Origin: Sclerodactyla briareus
Lineage: Eukaryota > Echinodermata > Holothuroidea > Dendrochirotida > Sclerodactylidae
Assembly: GCA_026419785.1 (NCBI GenBank)
Contig: JAODTK010003309.1
Location: 62,001 to 126,000, forward strand
Direction of reading: 5' to 3'
Length of the DNA stretch: 64,000 nucleotides
Shown: piece by piece, positions 53,892-64,000 of the stretch
How positions within the stretch are numbered: the first letter of the stretch is position 1
Layout: each line of letters begins with the position of its first letter
The notes under the pieces: generated by a model
What the model saw: the letters and a program-made list of their open reading frames with translations, nothing else
Told to the model about the DNA's origin: nothing
Database searches by the model: none
Made by a program: the position numbers and the translations under genes

Positions 53892-55357
53892 ACGCCTCAC
53901 TATTTCGTACATGATATTTGATGTTTTTCTTAGCACAAGTTACATTATTCGTCGCCAGCTCACGATGAGAGCTAAATAAAAAGTTCAGAATGAAATAACA
54001 TCAGTAGCTTTTGTGTTCTTGGTACGAAATCGTAAGGTAGTGTTACGCGTCGTCCTAGTATTGTACAGAGCCTGAACAATGAATTTCCAATGTTGTATTG
54101 CATTTTTGCAATTGAATTGCAATTAATTGCCCTGCAAAATCTGCAGTGACCATCAATATCCCGACGTTACTTTCGAGGTGACTTCGAACAACTTCATACT
54201 GTTGAGATCGGAATCACGAACGCGCCGGAATGGAATATGGCTGCCATTTCGTTAGAACCGGTGTCTTTCGTCGGGTGCACGGTTAAAGCCTAAATTTGCA
54301 TGGATAAATGGACACCGACGGACGTGATCTCCTGACTTCTGAATCCCGTAGTTTGTATCCATATTGATTTTTCTCTCATTTAGCTATATCGTAAAGTCTG
54401 GTGACAGCATTCTTAGTTCTTTTATGATATGGCCTGCTTTCGATGCAAAATCTTCTCAACGTGTTCTGGGATCACTAGGTAACTGTTTTTGAAGGATACC
54501 TCTCCCTTTGGGCCAAAATAATGATAGAGACAATGTAAAACATCTTCTGAAAACCTAATATCAGATCAAAAAGTGTATAAAGACAGAAGAGATAATTTTG
54601 CGCATTAGTGTTGGAATTTGAAATCCAAGGTGCCTAAGATGCACATTCCGAATATGGGTAGATTTTCGCCACAGCGATCCTATACAGACTTCATCGTAGC
54701 ACATCCTTATGTCCACTTGTTTTGATGAATGTTTTGGAGGATCTTTCATTCTGTCGTGCGATGACTGAGTATTGGGTTGCATGCTTGACAACGCGATGTC
54801 TAGAGAACGCAAGCTTGGTTCAAGTTCCAACCAGTATGTGCGTTGCCATGGGCAAAGTCGGCCACTCTACTGCCGCACCACTCGACAACCCGACTGAATA
54901 GCAAGGGCCCCTCTACCACCAACCCAACTGTGCCAACCCGCCTATGTATGCAACAGTAGCGTACCTGAGGGGGAAGTCGCCCGCACCCCCCCCCACACTT
55001 TTCGCCCCGAACGGTTTGTCGGTACTTTTGCTGATCTTGTCGGTACCACATCCTGCAGAAGTGGAAGGTGCAGAACAACTCGATAGCATATGCATCTGAA
55101 ATATCGTGCCTTGATTTTCACTACTTCACTGTTTCTTCAACTGATATTCTGTCGAGCCAGTGATTCCTGCTCAGCAGTTTCGTCGGATGGGAAGTAATAT
55201 GCGCCACCCTACCGATTTTTAATGATGAAGTTTCCACAACGTAGTGACCTTTTGTACAGGGGCCGCACCCGAGTTTAATCCGTACAGTACCCTGGGCCGA
55301 ATCCGACTTCGTGTTGCTCGTCAAGTTCTGATTATAATTAGAAGACATTACTACATT
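53892..55357. other. Mostly unannotated; possible tRNA-like segment near 54790-54900
   Basis: Minus strand around 54900-54800 reads GTTGTCGAGTGGTGCGGC, then GGCCGACTTTGCC and GGTTGGAACTTGAACC, reminiscent of a tRNA-Ser/Leu-derived SINE head. It has no second copy here, so it is only a suggestion. The remaining open frames are unsupported. Confidence 0.35.
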
Positions 55358-55365
55358 CGTAGGAT

Positions 55366-56000
55366 CTAGGGTGGCGCCAGGAGTGGAGGGGGGAAGGTCA
55401 CAGGGGATGCCTCCCCCGTCGGGAAGCCTGCCCCCCCCCTCTTCGTCGGGGAATGTTTCCCATTCGTCGAGGCCGAGTGGTCGCTTAAATTTGCAAACCA
55501 AGACGAGGGCTTATTTCCCCGACAGTTTATTAACTATTTCCAACTTTAGTATAGTGAAAAAGTCTTACTTAAGGGTGAAAAATTTTCGGCTGTGATTCGC
55601 TGCGCTTCATTATCTTCTATTTCATTTGCAGAATTCCCTCGCTTCGCTTAAGAATTGAGACAACCGTTATCCATCCTTCATCTTCCTACAAACGATTACA
55701 ATGGTGGCATATTATCTTCGAAATCTTTGAAATGTCCTTGGAAGAGATTAATGTTACCATTCCATTGGGGAGGGTGGACGTCCTGCAGCATATTCTACTC
55801 AGAGTTGGGAGGTCACGGATTCAATTTCTTCAAAGTAATTTCCTTGAGGTAAAAGTCTAAAAGATGAAAACACCGAAAATGCAGGTTTTGACATAATGGG
55901 TGGGTGAGGCTCGGAAATCTTTGAACGGCATGGACCACCCCGTCGGGAGGAGGAAACTCAATTGCGGCCCCCGTTCTGGGATATCATGGCGGCACCACTG
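55366..56000. mobile_element. Non-autonomous hAT-like element with GGCGCC-type ends
   Basis: Target duplications CGTAGGAT (55358-55365) and CGCAGGAT (56001-56008) agree at seven of eight positions. The left end CTAGGGTGGCGCCAGGAG (C-AGGG with one inserted T) pairs with the inward right end CAGTGGTGCCGCCATG. Left subterminal sequence has GGGATGCCTCCCCCGTCGGG and TTCGTCGGGGAA blocks like those of the element at 8681-9424. No transposase. The 126-codon minus frame 55121-55501 crosses its end and is rejected. Confidence 0.78.
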
Positions 56001-56009
56001 CGCAGGATA

Positions 56010-56570
56010 CCGGTACTTTTGACAAATTAAGTGTCAATTTCATACAGAGTATGAATTTTAAACGGAATACACGAGTGTAAGTAAATGAATGTTTTATTCT
56101 GGGATAATTTCATTCTTCAAGAGATACTGAATGATGATTTAACGACGTTATGGTACTGTAGTTACTGAACTACGGCGGTCTGGGGAATACATAGAATATA
56201 TTGGTAGATGTCAGAGGGGGGTACAGTGTGGGATCGCTTCGTAAGTGTGATGACGTGTGGAGAAATATCTTGAATTTCTATCCAGCAAATCAGACGAATA
56301 AATTGTCGGTGGTGGGGGAGGCGACTCGTTGATACTTCCTCTCCGTCTTAGGATCAGTCACCCTCTCCACTTTACAAACAGTAAGTTGAACAGAAGGTGC
56401 TGGGTAAACGAAAGAGGAACAGTTGTGTTAATAACTCCACCATAAATTAACGAGAAGGGGTGAAGTGAGGACGAACCACTTAAGAGCTTACATGATCAGT
56501 AAATTTGGAAGGTGGAAGTGGTGTAGATTGAGTTTCCTTGACGGGACAGTGAAACAGGACACCCACAGTA
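56010..56570. other. Stretch with no recognised feature
   Basis: Nothing identified. Confidence 0.45.
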
Positions 56571-56573
56571 AGC

Positions 56574-58045
56574 CAGGGCTCATAGGCGGCGCAAGAGGGA
56601 GGGGGGGGGGGGGGTCGGGGGGAAGAGTCCCCCCCAAATTCAGAGTGGGGGGAGGCCGTCCCCCCGCCCTAAAAATTTTGACCAAATGAAATTGAAAAAC
56701 TAACCACCAACATCGACAATTGAACTATCATTATCGATCTGCGGAACATGATGGAATTAAGACAATAAATTATGACAGCCCTATTTAAATAAAATGTAGA
56801 ACTAGTATCCTTTTTAGTTCAACAAATGTTGCGTACCGAACCCGTTGCCGCCTGGTCTGCGATATTCGCAGCTTGTAGCGGAGTCTGTAAACGAATGGGA
56901 AATTTTACCCGGAGAGGAAATGTGAAAAAAAAAACTAGAACAAGAGGAAACAACGAGTCGTATTTTTGTAAATACAAGTGAATGACGAAATGACTGGAAG
57001 CTAGTCTTGACTGGCCCTACTAGATAATTCAAGTGACAATAATCACCGCGTATCAAGGTACAAGGCCACAATAATCGGCAACAAAAGTGGACATTTGAAA
57101 AAAAAAGTCCTTAGGGTAAACATAGAAAGTGATGCTTCATTTTTGTCAGTTTATGTGAACATGAAGAAATACAACAAAATGACATGTCTGTGCATGAATT
57201 TTAGCATTTATCATTTAGCAATGGCTTTTAGTGTTACGTTACGTTTAAAATGGAAAAAAGACACAAAATAGCATGATTTATGTATCGAACTGTATATCTG
57301 TAAAAAATTGCTAGAAATTTGCTTAACAGTATGTTGCGATACAAAAAAAACATATCTTTAAACCTGGATTCACTTGTTTGTTACAATACTTCAACAAGTG
57401 GAAAAAGGTCTCCCGTACCTTTCAAAGACACACTTTTGGGTGTCTTTAAACGTACGTAATAATTTTTACTTAGTTGGTCAATCTATGGGTGAAATGCGAG
57501 GAAACCAAAGTGTGAAAACATGGTATCTTCCAGTGTGTGGCTCGTCCCCACCTATGGGAGTCGACCCAAACCCCTAAAAGACTAAAAGTCCGACATACGC
57601 TAACCACGTGACCACGTGAGGATGGCCAACTGGGGCGGGGAAAGGGGCACCGGGGGGCACAATAAATACTCAGTTTCGATCATGGAACTGGAAATCAGTA
57701 ATGATCGAAGAAGTGTTTGTGACAACCCTTTCCCCTGGGTCTCCCTCACGGGAATTTGCTTGTCCCAAACCCATATGAGAGGCATTATTTCATTCTCCAT
57801 AATCCATTTAATTAATAATTACCATTTTCAGAATAGGACATGACCCCAGTGTATAACTGGGTACAATAGATCACAAAACGCTCAGGAAGTGTCGTTTCCG
57901 GCCATCTGGGAGATTGTAAAAACCCAAAAATTTTTCTAGTACGCTCTGCGCCAACAATGGTTGCGCTCCGTTAGATAGTAACTCACATCAATTCAGCAAC
58001 AGTTAGTCGCGTCACCCCTCTAAATTTGTGGCTTCCGCCGCCATG
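56574..58045 (-). mobile_element. hAT-like family D, copy 2 (uninterrupted)
   Basis: Inverted relative to copy 1. On the minus strand it starts CATGGCGGCGGAAGCCAC at 58045. The other end, read inward from 56574, is CAGGGCTCATAGGCGGCGC. Length is 1472 bp against 1824 bp for copy 1, the difference matching the nested SINE. It contains the tRNA-Lys-like module at 57538-57630. The lack of a transposase frame makes both copies non-autonomous. Confidence 0.85.
57538..57630 (-). other. tRNA-Lys-like module inside family D, copy 2
   Basis: Minus strand: CACGTGGTCACGTGGTTAGC (D-arm and A-box-like), TCGGACTTTTAGTC (anticodon-arm-like, TTT in the anticodon position of a Lys tRNA), then GGTTTGGGTCGACTCCC (T-arm and B-box-like). 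Better preserved than in copy 1. Pol III promoter activity is inference. Confidence 0.5.
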
Positions 58046-58049
58046 CAAG

Positions 58050-59145
58050 GCTATAAGAAAACACCCTCAGGAAAGGATAATGTTAACCTGGTTTGTAATA
58101 GATTAAAATTACTGCGTTGTCCAATTCTGAATTCTGGACAATTGTGTGTACATGGTAAGTTGGGTCCAGTGGTAGCCACAAAAAACAAACAGAAATCGAG
58201 ATTTTCCAGTGCCGAGAAGTCAAATCGAACATGAAGTTTTTGAAGCTGTTTCACCGTTTACAGAGGACATGGAGATCGTTCGCGGGTGATAGAAGTGTCT
58301 CAGCATATCGGTGCAACTGACCTATTGATTTGTGGGCGACGAGACGAAGGGTGGTCGTTCCACGAAGAACTGACCCAAAGGTCGCATTCGGTATTGGGGT
58401 CGAATGAGGTCATAAGGTCATATGAAGCCATAACGGCCAATGTATCAAGTAGGGCCTAGATGTAGTTTTGCACAGACAAACCAAATTCAACTATTACGAC
58501 ATCGCTCTGAAATGGTTTTCGTGGCCAAGATATAGAGTTATTGACCTTCACTTTCAAAGTGGATTTCAGGCCCCGAAATCTTCAGAATCGCGAGCTCCTT
58601 TCCTTCCCCACTACCCGACCGAAGATTTGCCTATGGACACCAAAAGGAGCCAAATAGCGGGTCCCCTAGAACCCAAGCCCGATTTTGGCAAGCGCGCGAG
58701 ACGGCATGTCGGGTCGTTAAGTTTTCAATATGATTCCCCCTGAAAATTAACAATACTCCCAGGGCCGCCCACTTTGACTTGCCTCTACACTGTTATTTTG
58801 TCCAGAATGTCCCATTCAGAGCAAGGACAAACAGCTATTGTTCGAAAACTGGGGAGGGGTGGGATCTAGAGCGTGAGAGAAAACATGTTTCGTGTGACAA
58901 TGAGGTTCCGAGGGCATTCCTGAAGTTGGAGGTTGCGCCCCCCTCCCCCCTCCCTTCATGGCTGCGCCTCATTCACTCAGACGCTGTTGAGAGACGTACT
59001 GTATGATTGCGCCTCACAGGGGATATGTGAGAAACGTCAAACCTCCCCTACTGTTGGGGGCAAGAGGGTTGAAACTTGATAGGGCCTAAGCCCCTTCCCT
59101 AATTTCAATAAGGTGAGGCACGTGAAAATAGATTGCCTGGATCTG
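58050..59145. other. Stretch with no recognised feature
   Basis: Open frames at 58468-58743 and 58779-59006 have no recognised domain. The C-rich run at 58938-58952 resembles the ends of repeat elements. Confidence 0.45.
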
Positions 59146-59151
59146 ATCTGG

Positions 59152-60512
59152 GACTGTAAGCCGGTTCACATTGTGCGCTACGATACGATACATACGATAA
59201 ATTTATCGGATGGAGTGTTCAGACTTGTGCGATAAAATTGTCGTACATAATTTTTACGACGTCTCTGCGCCCAACATAACGGAGAGAGTATGGGATTTTA
59301 TTGCGAGAAGCAGCAATTCTTCCCCCTTTTGTTTTGTCGCTCAAGGCGGTGGGACATCGTCGTCCGGCAGAGTTTTTGATACCACGGATTGTAATTTCAC
59401 CAAAGCAATTCGAAGCTTGTTTCTTCCTCAGTACTGTAAGGAGGACGTGAGAAGCGCAATTGAACGACACGATCAGAAGCTGACCCCACCATCCCGCCTA
59501 CCCTTCGTTAGACAACACCCGCTTTTATTAAGCAGCGTTATCCAATGATACGTCGAGGTGAGGTAGCCAAGAAAAGCATTCGTTGTCATTTTAGTCAATT
59601 CATGCCATTGAGCTGAATATTTGGCTTGGTTTACTCAGCTCAGAAACATGCATGTAAAATAATGCCTACGGCTCACCTGTGTACCTTTACTACTTTCGTC
59701 ACTGATCTACAGACAGATAATTACTTGGCGTTACTACATCGACCATTATAACCCCCTTTTGCTTACTCCGTTGCCTCTTCCGTTTTTATTTTTCCGGCCA
59801 CTTTCTTCACATTAGGGTCAGGGTGCTTAGTTTTTCCGTCAATACGACAGGCTGTGGATCGAGACCCCTGGAAAAAACCCTCCTACCCTGCTCCTTCAAA
59901 CAGCCACAACCCCCATCCCCCGGCCACGCACTATACGCAACGCATTCCCTGCCTTTCTGTCACATATACTTTGGTAGTTCGCCGACGCAACATGACCCTC
60001 CCCCATTAACCCGTCACTGGTCATATATATATATATATATATACTATTTGTATATAGGAGGGCCTCAATTGATTCGAACTAAAATAATGGTTTCGTAGGA
60101 GGTCCCATGCATGGCGGCAAATATGACCGAGAAGCCAATCAGAGCCAATGTCTTCCCCGATACGTAACTACCCAAAAGCATTCATCAAAACCACCTGATT
60201 TTATCACTAAAACCCCTTTTCATTTCATTCACGCTAAACTTACCTAATAGCCTGTTTTGGCGTTCCATACTCTTTGCAGAATTGCGCAATTTTATCACTG
60301 CATTTGCGCATTTAATCGATCCGATAAATTACGTCGCATAAGTTGAAACATATTTTTCAACTCGACGTCGATAAATTTATCGTATCGGTATCGTCTCGTT
60401 CTATCGCCAGGTGTAGACACTCCTATTGAAAATATTACTTTTTAACTCGACGTCGATAATTTATCTATCGTCATCGTATCGTATCGCACAAGTTGAACAG
60501 CCCTTTAAACTC
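59152..60512. mobile_element. DNA-transposon-like element with about 50-bp inverted ends
   Basis: Left end: GACTGTAAGCCGGTTCACAT, then TGTGCG, ACGATACGATA and ACGATAAATTTATCG. The right end read inward has GAGTTTAAAGGGCTGTTCAA, CTTGTGCGATACGATACGAT, then GATAAATTATCGACGTCGAG. A second internal copy of the CTCGACGTCGATAAATTTAT motif is at about 60360-60380. Spacing and order agree, giving a 1.36-kb element. No target duplication was identified. A 112-codon frame lies inside. Confidence 0.72.
59210..59548 (+). other. Unrecognised 112-codon frame inside the inverted-repeat element
   Basis: The start lies in the left inverted repeat. Interior includes SAPNITERVWDFIARSSNSS and SIERHD-like sequence (SAIERHDQKL). 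The composition is ordinary rather than repeat-like, so it may be a piece of a transposase or other element protein. No catalytic motif can be seen and the family is unknown. Confidence 0.25.
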
Positions 60513-60519
60513 ATTATTC

Positions 60520-62580
60520 TACGGGTTGCAAGACTTCGGCTTTTGCTACTGCAAGAAGTGACGGCCGTGTGTTTGCTTGACGCTACAACGAAACCGTATC
60601 GATAGCGACACGTACTCGTCATGATGGCAAACCCTTCCGATAATACCGATATATCTATTTGCAAACAGACCGTCTATTACTCGCGCAAGTGGTTGCGAGA
60701 AAATGTAGCCTCCTAAATAATTGCGCTTCTTCCATCATAAAATACTGGTAGCTAATGCCTATTGGCACTACCCTGATAGTAATCTGTTCGGAAATCTGGC
60801 CAATTTAATCCACACCGGCCATACAGTGAGTGCTATTCACCGACACCCTTCACAGGTTTTCAGCTTGTTCAAATGTTTCAGTTCAGACAATAAATGCATT
60901 AGCTATAGGATGCGACCTACTACTAGTGGCTAGTAAGCATATTAGCAAGATAGGCCAATATGAAGTGGGGACGAAAGAGGTCTTTGCAGCAGCATGAAAT
61001 TGGCATCCTCAACCCCCCGCCCCCCCCCCCCCCCACAGGCGGCGCGCACTACCTGCGGCCTGGGGGATGATGCTCTGAAGTGAAAGACGAGTTGGAGATA
61101 AAACACAGCTCATAAAACACGGGGGGTGGGCGGGGGGGGGTCGAGTCAAGACAGGCGGTGTACAGATATCGAAAGGGGTAAGGCACAGTCTCACATTTAG
61201 GGTCGTTCTGGCCTATGTCTTTGCGACGATAGTGTATTACCTCCGTGGTATGAACCAGTACTAGTCAAAGCGTGGAGCCAGAGACTACACAAGCGGACAC
61301 ATAAACTCTGGAACAATGATGGTTTACGCCAAGTCGATCTTCATGAGAAACCATTAAGTTCCCCTTTACATGACCGACAATTTTTGTTTTTTTTTTAATT
61401 AACGGTACCATACTGATTAGTCTGACAATATGCAATATTTCACTCTATCATTCTCATGCACAGTAATCGTGCTTACCACTCATGGGCCACTTCGGGCTTG
61501 GAATAGGTTTGAAATTCAGATCGTCATTTACAAACTTGGAATTCGATTGAAAACATTTTTTGGAGGAATAAATAGTTTCAGTGGCGTGAAAAAATCAAAA
61601 TAGGCAGTCATTGTGGGTAATGTCTCTCCATTCATGCCGAGAAAGATCCTCCTATCATACACAAATTATGATATTCAGTTATCTAAGGATGAAAAAACAT
61701 ATTTATGTACAGTTTTCTTTTTCTGTAAGTGTTGGTTGATGTTTCCTATGGACCTTTGGAAGGATACAGGATGTACAATAACAATAATCATATTGGATAA
61801 GACCGAGCACTTTAGTAGGAATTTTGCAGCATGTTAAAAAGGATACTGATTGGGGACCGGACTGCGCTGGCCATGGAGCGCGAAAAAACGTGCGTGCATG
61901 TGCCTATGTTATTGTGTTCCAGAATTCAAAGAAGTCGATTCTCATTGTTTTGTTCCTACTATCACGTTAGTTCCTATGATTACGTCCCCTCGATTGACTG
62001 ATCTGTCTTTGAGGATATCCCTTAGACTGTCTAAGTAGGCTCAGAGTACAAAGAATACCTTCACCATCATTCCTCTTTCTGCACGTCATGTAGGTTCTCA
62101 ATATGTTCCCCCGATTTATTGTCCATTGTTATTGCCCTTGTCTTTTTTCGATCTGTCATTACACATGATTTTGTTTCCTTTTTCCTTCTTTCTGACGATT
62201 TTCGATATGCTCCTCCCGTTTATCGCCTGTCATCCAGTCTATCATGCGATTGTTGCTGGGCGGCGACCGTTTTGAAAAGTGAGGGGGACACATCGACTGC
62301 AAATGACAATCTAAGCGGAATCGCCACCCATTAGTTGGCGGAGAAGCGTACACTGAAAATTTTATGCTTTTCTCATACCTGCGACACCGGAACGGCACTT
62401 GCCGGACTCGATAGCACCCATCTAATTGTGATTTGAGTCGAGACCGACACAAAATTGTCATTTTGCCTACTAAGATGAATTTGCCCGCATATCACACATG
62501 GTATTTTATTACCTTTTCTATCTGGGCTCGTTTGGCGTGGGATCCAGAGTTCTACCGAACGGTATCTGGTGGGATCGAAA
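60520..62580. other. 2 kb with no recognised feature
   Basis: C- and G-runs lie at 61015-61035 and 61120-61140 and a T-run at 61388-61397. Short frames only. Confidence 0.45.
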
Positions 62581-62585
62581 GGGAC

Positions 62586-63051
62586 AGCCATAGGCGTACG
62601 GGAACCATTCCCAATTGGGGAGCAGTACATATTTGGCCGAATTTACAAGTCAGAGTCATCGAAGACTACCAGCGCCGCGAAGGCGCGGAATTTTTTGCAT
62701 GGTTTTCCGGCATTTTGGTCGAAAGTCAGCAGAAAATTCGGGTTTTTCAACTTGCCTTCCTCTTTTCCAAATTTTCCACGAATTTTCGCCCGAATTTTTT
62801 CACTCAGACAAATTGGGGGGGGGGGGGGGCAGTCTGCCCCCCAAGGCTTCTTTACATTATTCGAATGACAAAATATTCGAAGTGCATACAATCGCATATT
62901 CACACGCGGGTAGAAAAACCGACATTTAAAATTTATGCACTTTTTGGCCATTCGATTAATATTCGAGCCCTCGGTATGGAACTTGGGCAAATCCTTCGAC
63001 TTCGGCCCTTAGTGGGGGGTCCAGATCTTTCCAGTCGTGGGTACGCCCCTG
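62586..63051. mobile_element. Candidate CAG-ended element (hAT-like)
   Basis: Left ACAGCCATAGGCGTACGGG and inward right end CAGGGGCGTACCCACG form a possible inverted terminal pair. Between them is a G-run followed by CAGTCTGCCCCCC, as in the other G/C-run elements here. Flanking 8-mers do not match. The 218-codon plus frame 62433-63089, the longest in the window, runs through it and is not a gene. Confidence 0.45.
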
Positions 63052-63054
63052 AAT

Positions 63055-63600
63055 TAAGTGTACTTAAAGACAATTTCCAACGCGATTAGTTCGGTTAACA
63101 ATAATTTGGATCAGTTTAGACGATCACAATTTATGAGATCACTGTGTACCACCGCACACCCACTAATCATAAAATTACCATTCAAGACAATTTACGTCAG
63201 AAATTGGGGCAAAACAACTTAGCCCCGACTGAAAAAGGTTAGTGGATATTCCATTGCAGTTTATATGCATAACTTATATCATACTGATGATCTATGCGCG
63301 CGAAATTCGGCCAACCAATCATAATTAAAAAAAACTTTTCATTTTCTTTGCCCAAATTTCTTCCATATTTCTCCGATTTGGTTATTTTCGTTCGTGGTTT
63401 TCACTCATCAATTATCCTGCAACCCGGCCCGATCCAGTCCTCGGAATCATGACTTTTTTCCTAAGTTGGTTCGGTGTACGCAGCCCTTGATATACTTTAC
63501 ATCTTACTATATTGGCCATAGATTTACAATATCACCTAACTTGGGTTGAAAAAATGAAGAAAAATAAATGTTTGCCAATTCGCCCATCTACGGTGTATCT
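63055..63600. other. Stretch with no recognised feature
   Basis: AT-rich, nothing identified. Confidence 0.45.
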
Positions 63601-63762
63601 TGCTAGTACTTATTTTTCCAATCCAGGGCCCAGTCTTTGTTGGGTCGTGACCCCCAACTTTTTCGGAAGTCCTCCGTACATATGTGTTTTCACCTTGTAC
63701 CTCCTGGGACCCTCACTTTTCAGCCAGGAGAATGCCCTCTTGACTATTACGCAAAGCCCTCT

Positions 63763-63787
63763 CGGTTGCCATCTGCCATGGCAACCG
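63763..63787. promoter_or_regulatory. Palindrome with an RFX/X-box-like core
   Basis: CGGTTGCCAT and ATGGCAACCG (63763-63772 and 63778-63787) are perfect inverted copies around CTGCC. TCTGCCATGGCAAC at 63772-63785 matches the X-box consensus GTNRCC-NN-RGYAAC at all but the first two positions. RFX factors bind such sites in promoters of cilium genes across animals. Here it is only a sequence match. Confidence 0.4.
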
Positions 63788-63795
63788 ATGTAAAC

Positions 63796-63807
63796 ATGGA
63801 GAAAACG
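63796..63807 (+). other. Possible first coding exon (4 codons) with splice donor
   Basis: ATGGAGAAAACG followed by GTAAGA at 63808 reads as Met-Glu-Lys-Thr and a consensus 5' splice site in phase 0. It lies 8 bases after the X-box-like palindrome. Without splicing the frame stops two codons later. Any following exon would lie beyond the window. Confidence 0.25.
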
Positions 63808-64000
63808 GTAAGATGATGATGTCCATGGTCTACTCTTTTCCGCAACGGAGGGGAAACATAAACCGTCCGAGATAATAAAGACGTGTACTTTGAGAAATCT
63901 GCAAAAGGTCAATCAGTGTCCAAAAGTTGGAAAGGCCAGGCTCTATCTATCGCACGGGCATCTCCTTCGGTCAAGCGAACACGAGTGCTAACGTCTTCGC

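Noticed and set aside
62433-63089. Longest open frame in the window (218 codons, plus)
   Set aside because: It reads through a G-run and the ends of a CAG-terminated repeat element, has no domain, and overlaps equally open frames on both strands.

Overview
The window looks like metazoan nuclear DNA, probably from an invertebrate. It is AT-rich and packed with decayed transposable elements and microsatellites. It carries no bacterial-style gene arrays, rRNA or CRISPR. The lineage cannot be fixed from the sequence alone. Many coding remnants can be read only by switching frame every 20 to 60 codons, and paired copies (such as the two LTRs at 41-44 kb) differ mainly by one-base indels. Part of the frame damage may therefore be low consensus accuracy rather than biology.

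The only plausible host genes are two cysteine-rich secreted peptide genes that are paralogues of each other: 6740-6983 (minus, intact, 77 residues) and 32712-32951 (plus, with one frame break in the signal peptide). They share a near-identical signal peptide, the same splice acceptor just upstream of the start codon and about 100 bases of related intron. Their mature peptides are almost unrelated apart from eight cysteines, several in a defensin-like pattern. A possible first coding exon next to an RFX-like X-box lies at 63.8 kb.

Layout: 0-6.4 kb holds four non-LTR retrotransposon pieces in mixed orientation. 6.7-7.1 kb is peptide gene 1. 7.6-26 kb holds small inverted-repeat elements, duplicated unidentified repeats and unusual minisatellites (14.4 kb, 25.6 kb). 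26.4-29.5 kb holds two LINE 3' halves around a palindrome-rich CGATCG tract. 30.9 kb is a SINE and 32.7 kb is peptide gene 2. 33.5-34.5 kb is a hAT-type element whose ends are hexamer arrays, with a perfect 8-bp target duplication. 37-39.6 kb is a LINE with a probable SGNH-hydrolase ORF1. 40.2-41 kb is a tandem repeat. 41.2-44.0 kb is a Ty3/gypsy-like element with two LTRs in which everything between primer-binding site and integrase is missing. 44.8-50 kb is a near full-length Tx1/L1-like LINE on the minus strand. 50.7-51.5 kb is another hexamer-array element. 52.1-53.9 and 56.6-58.0 kb are two inverted copies of one hAT-like family with a tRNA-Lys-like module; the first is split by a SINE. 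55.4-56.0 kb is a GGCGCC-ended MITE related to one at 8.7-9.4 kb. 59.2-60.5 kb is an element with long ATACGAT-rich terminal inverted repeats. The rest shows no recognisable feature.
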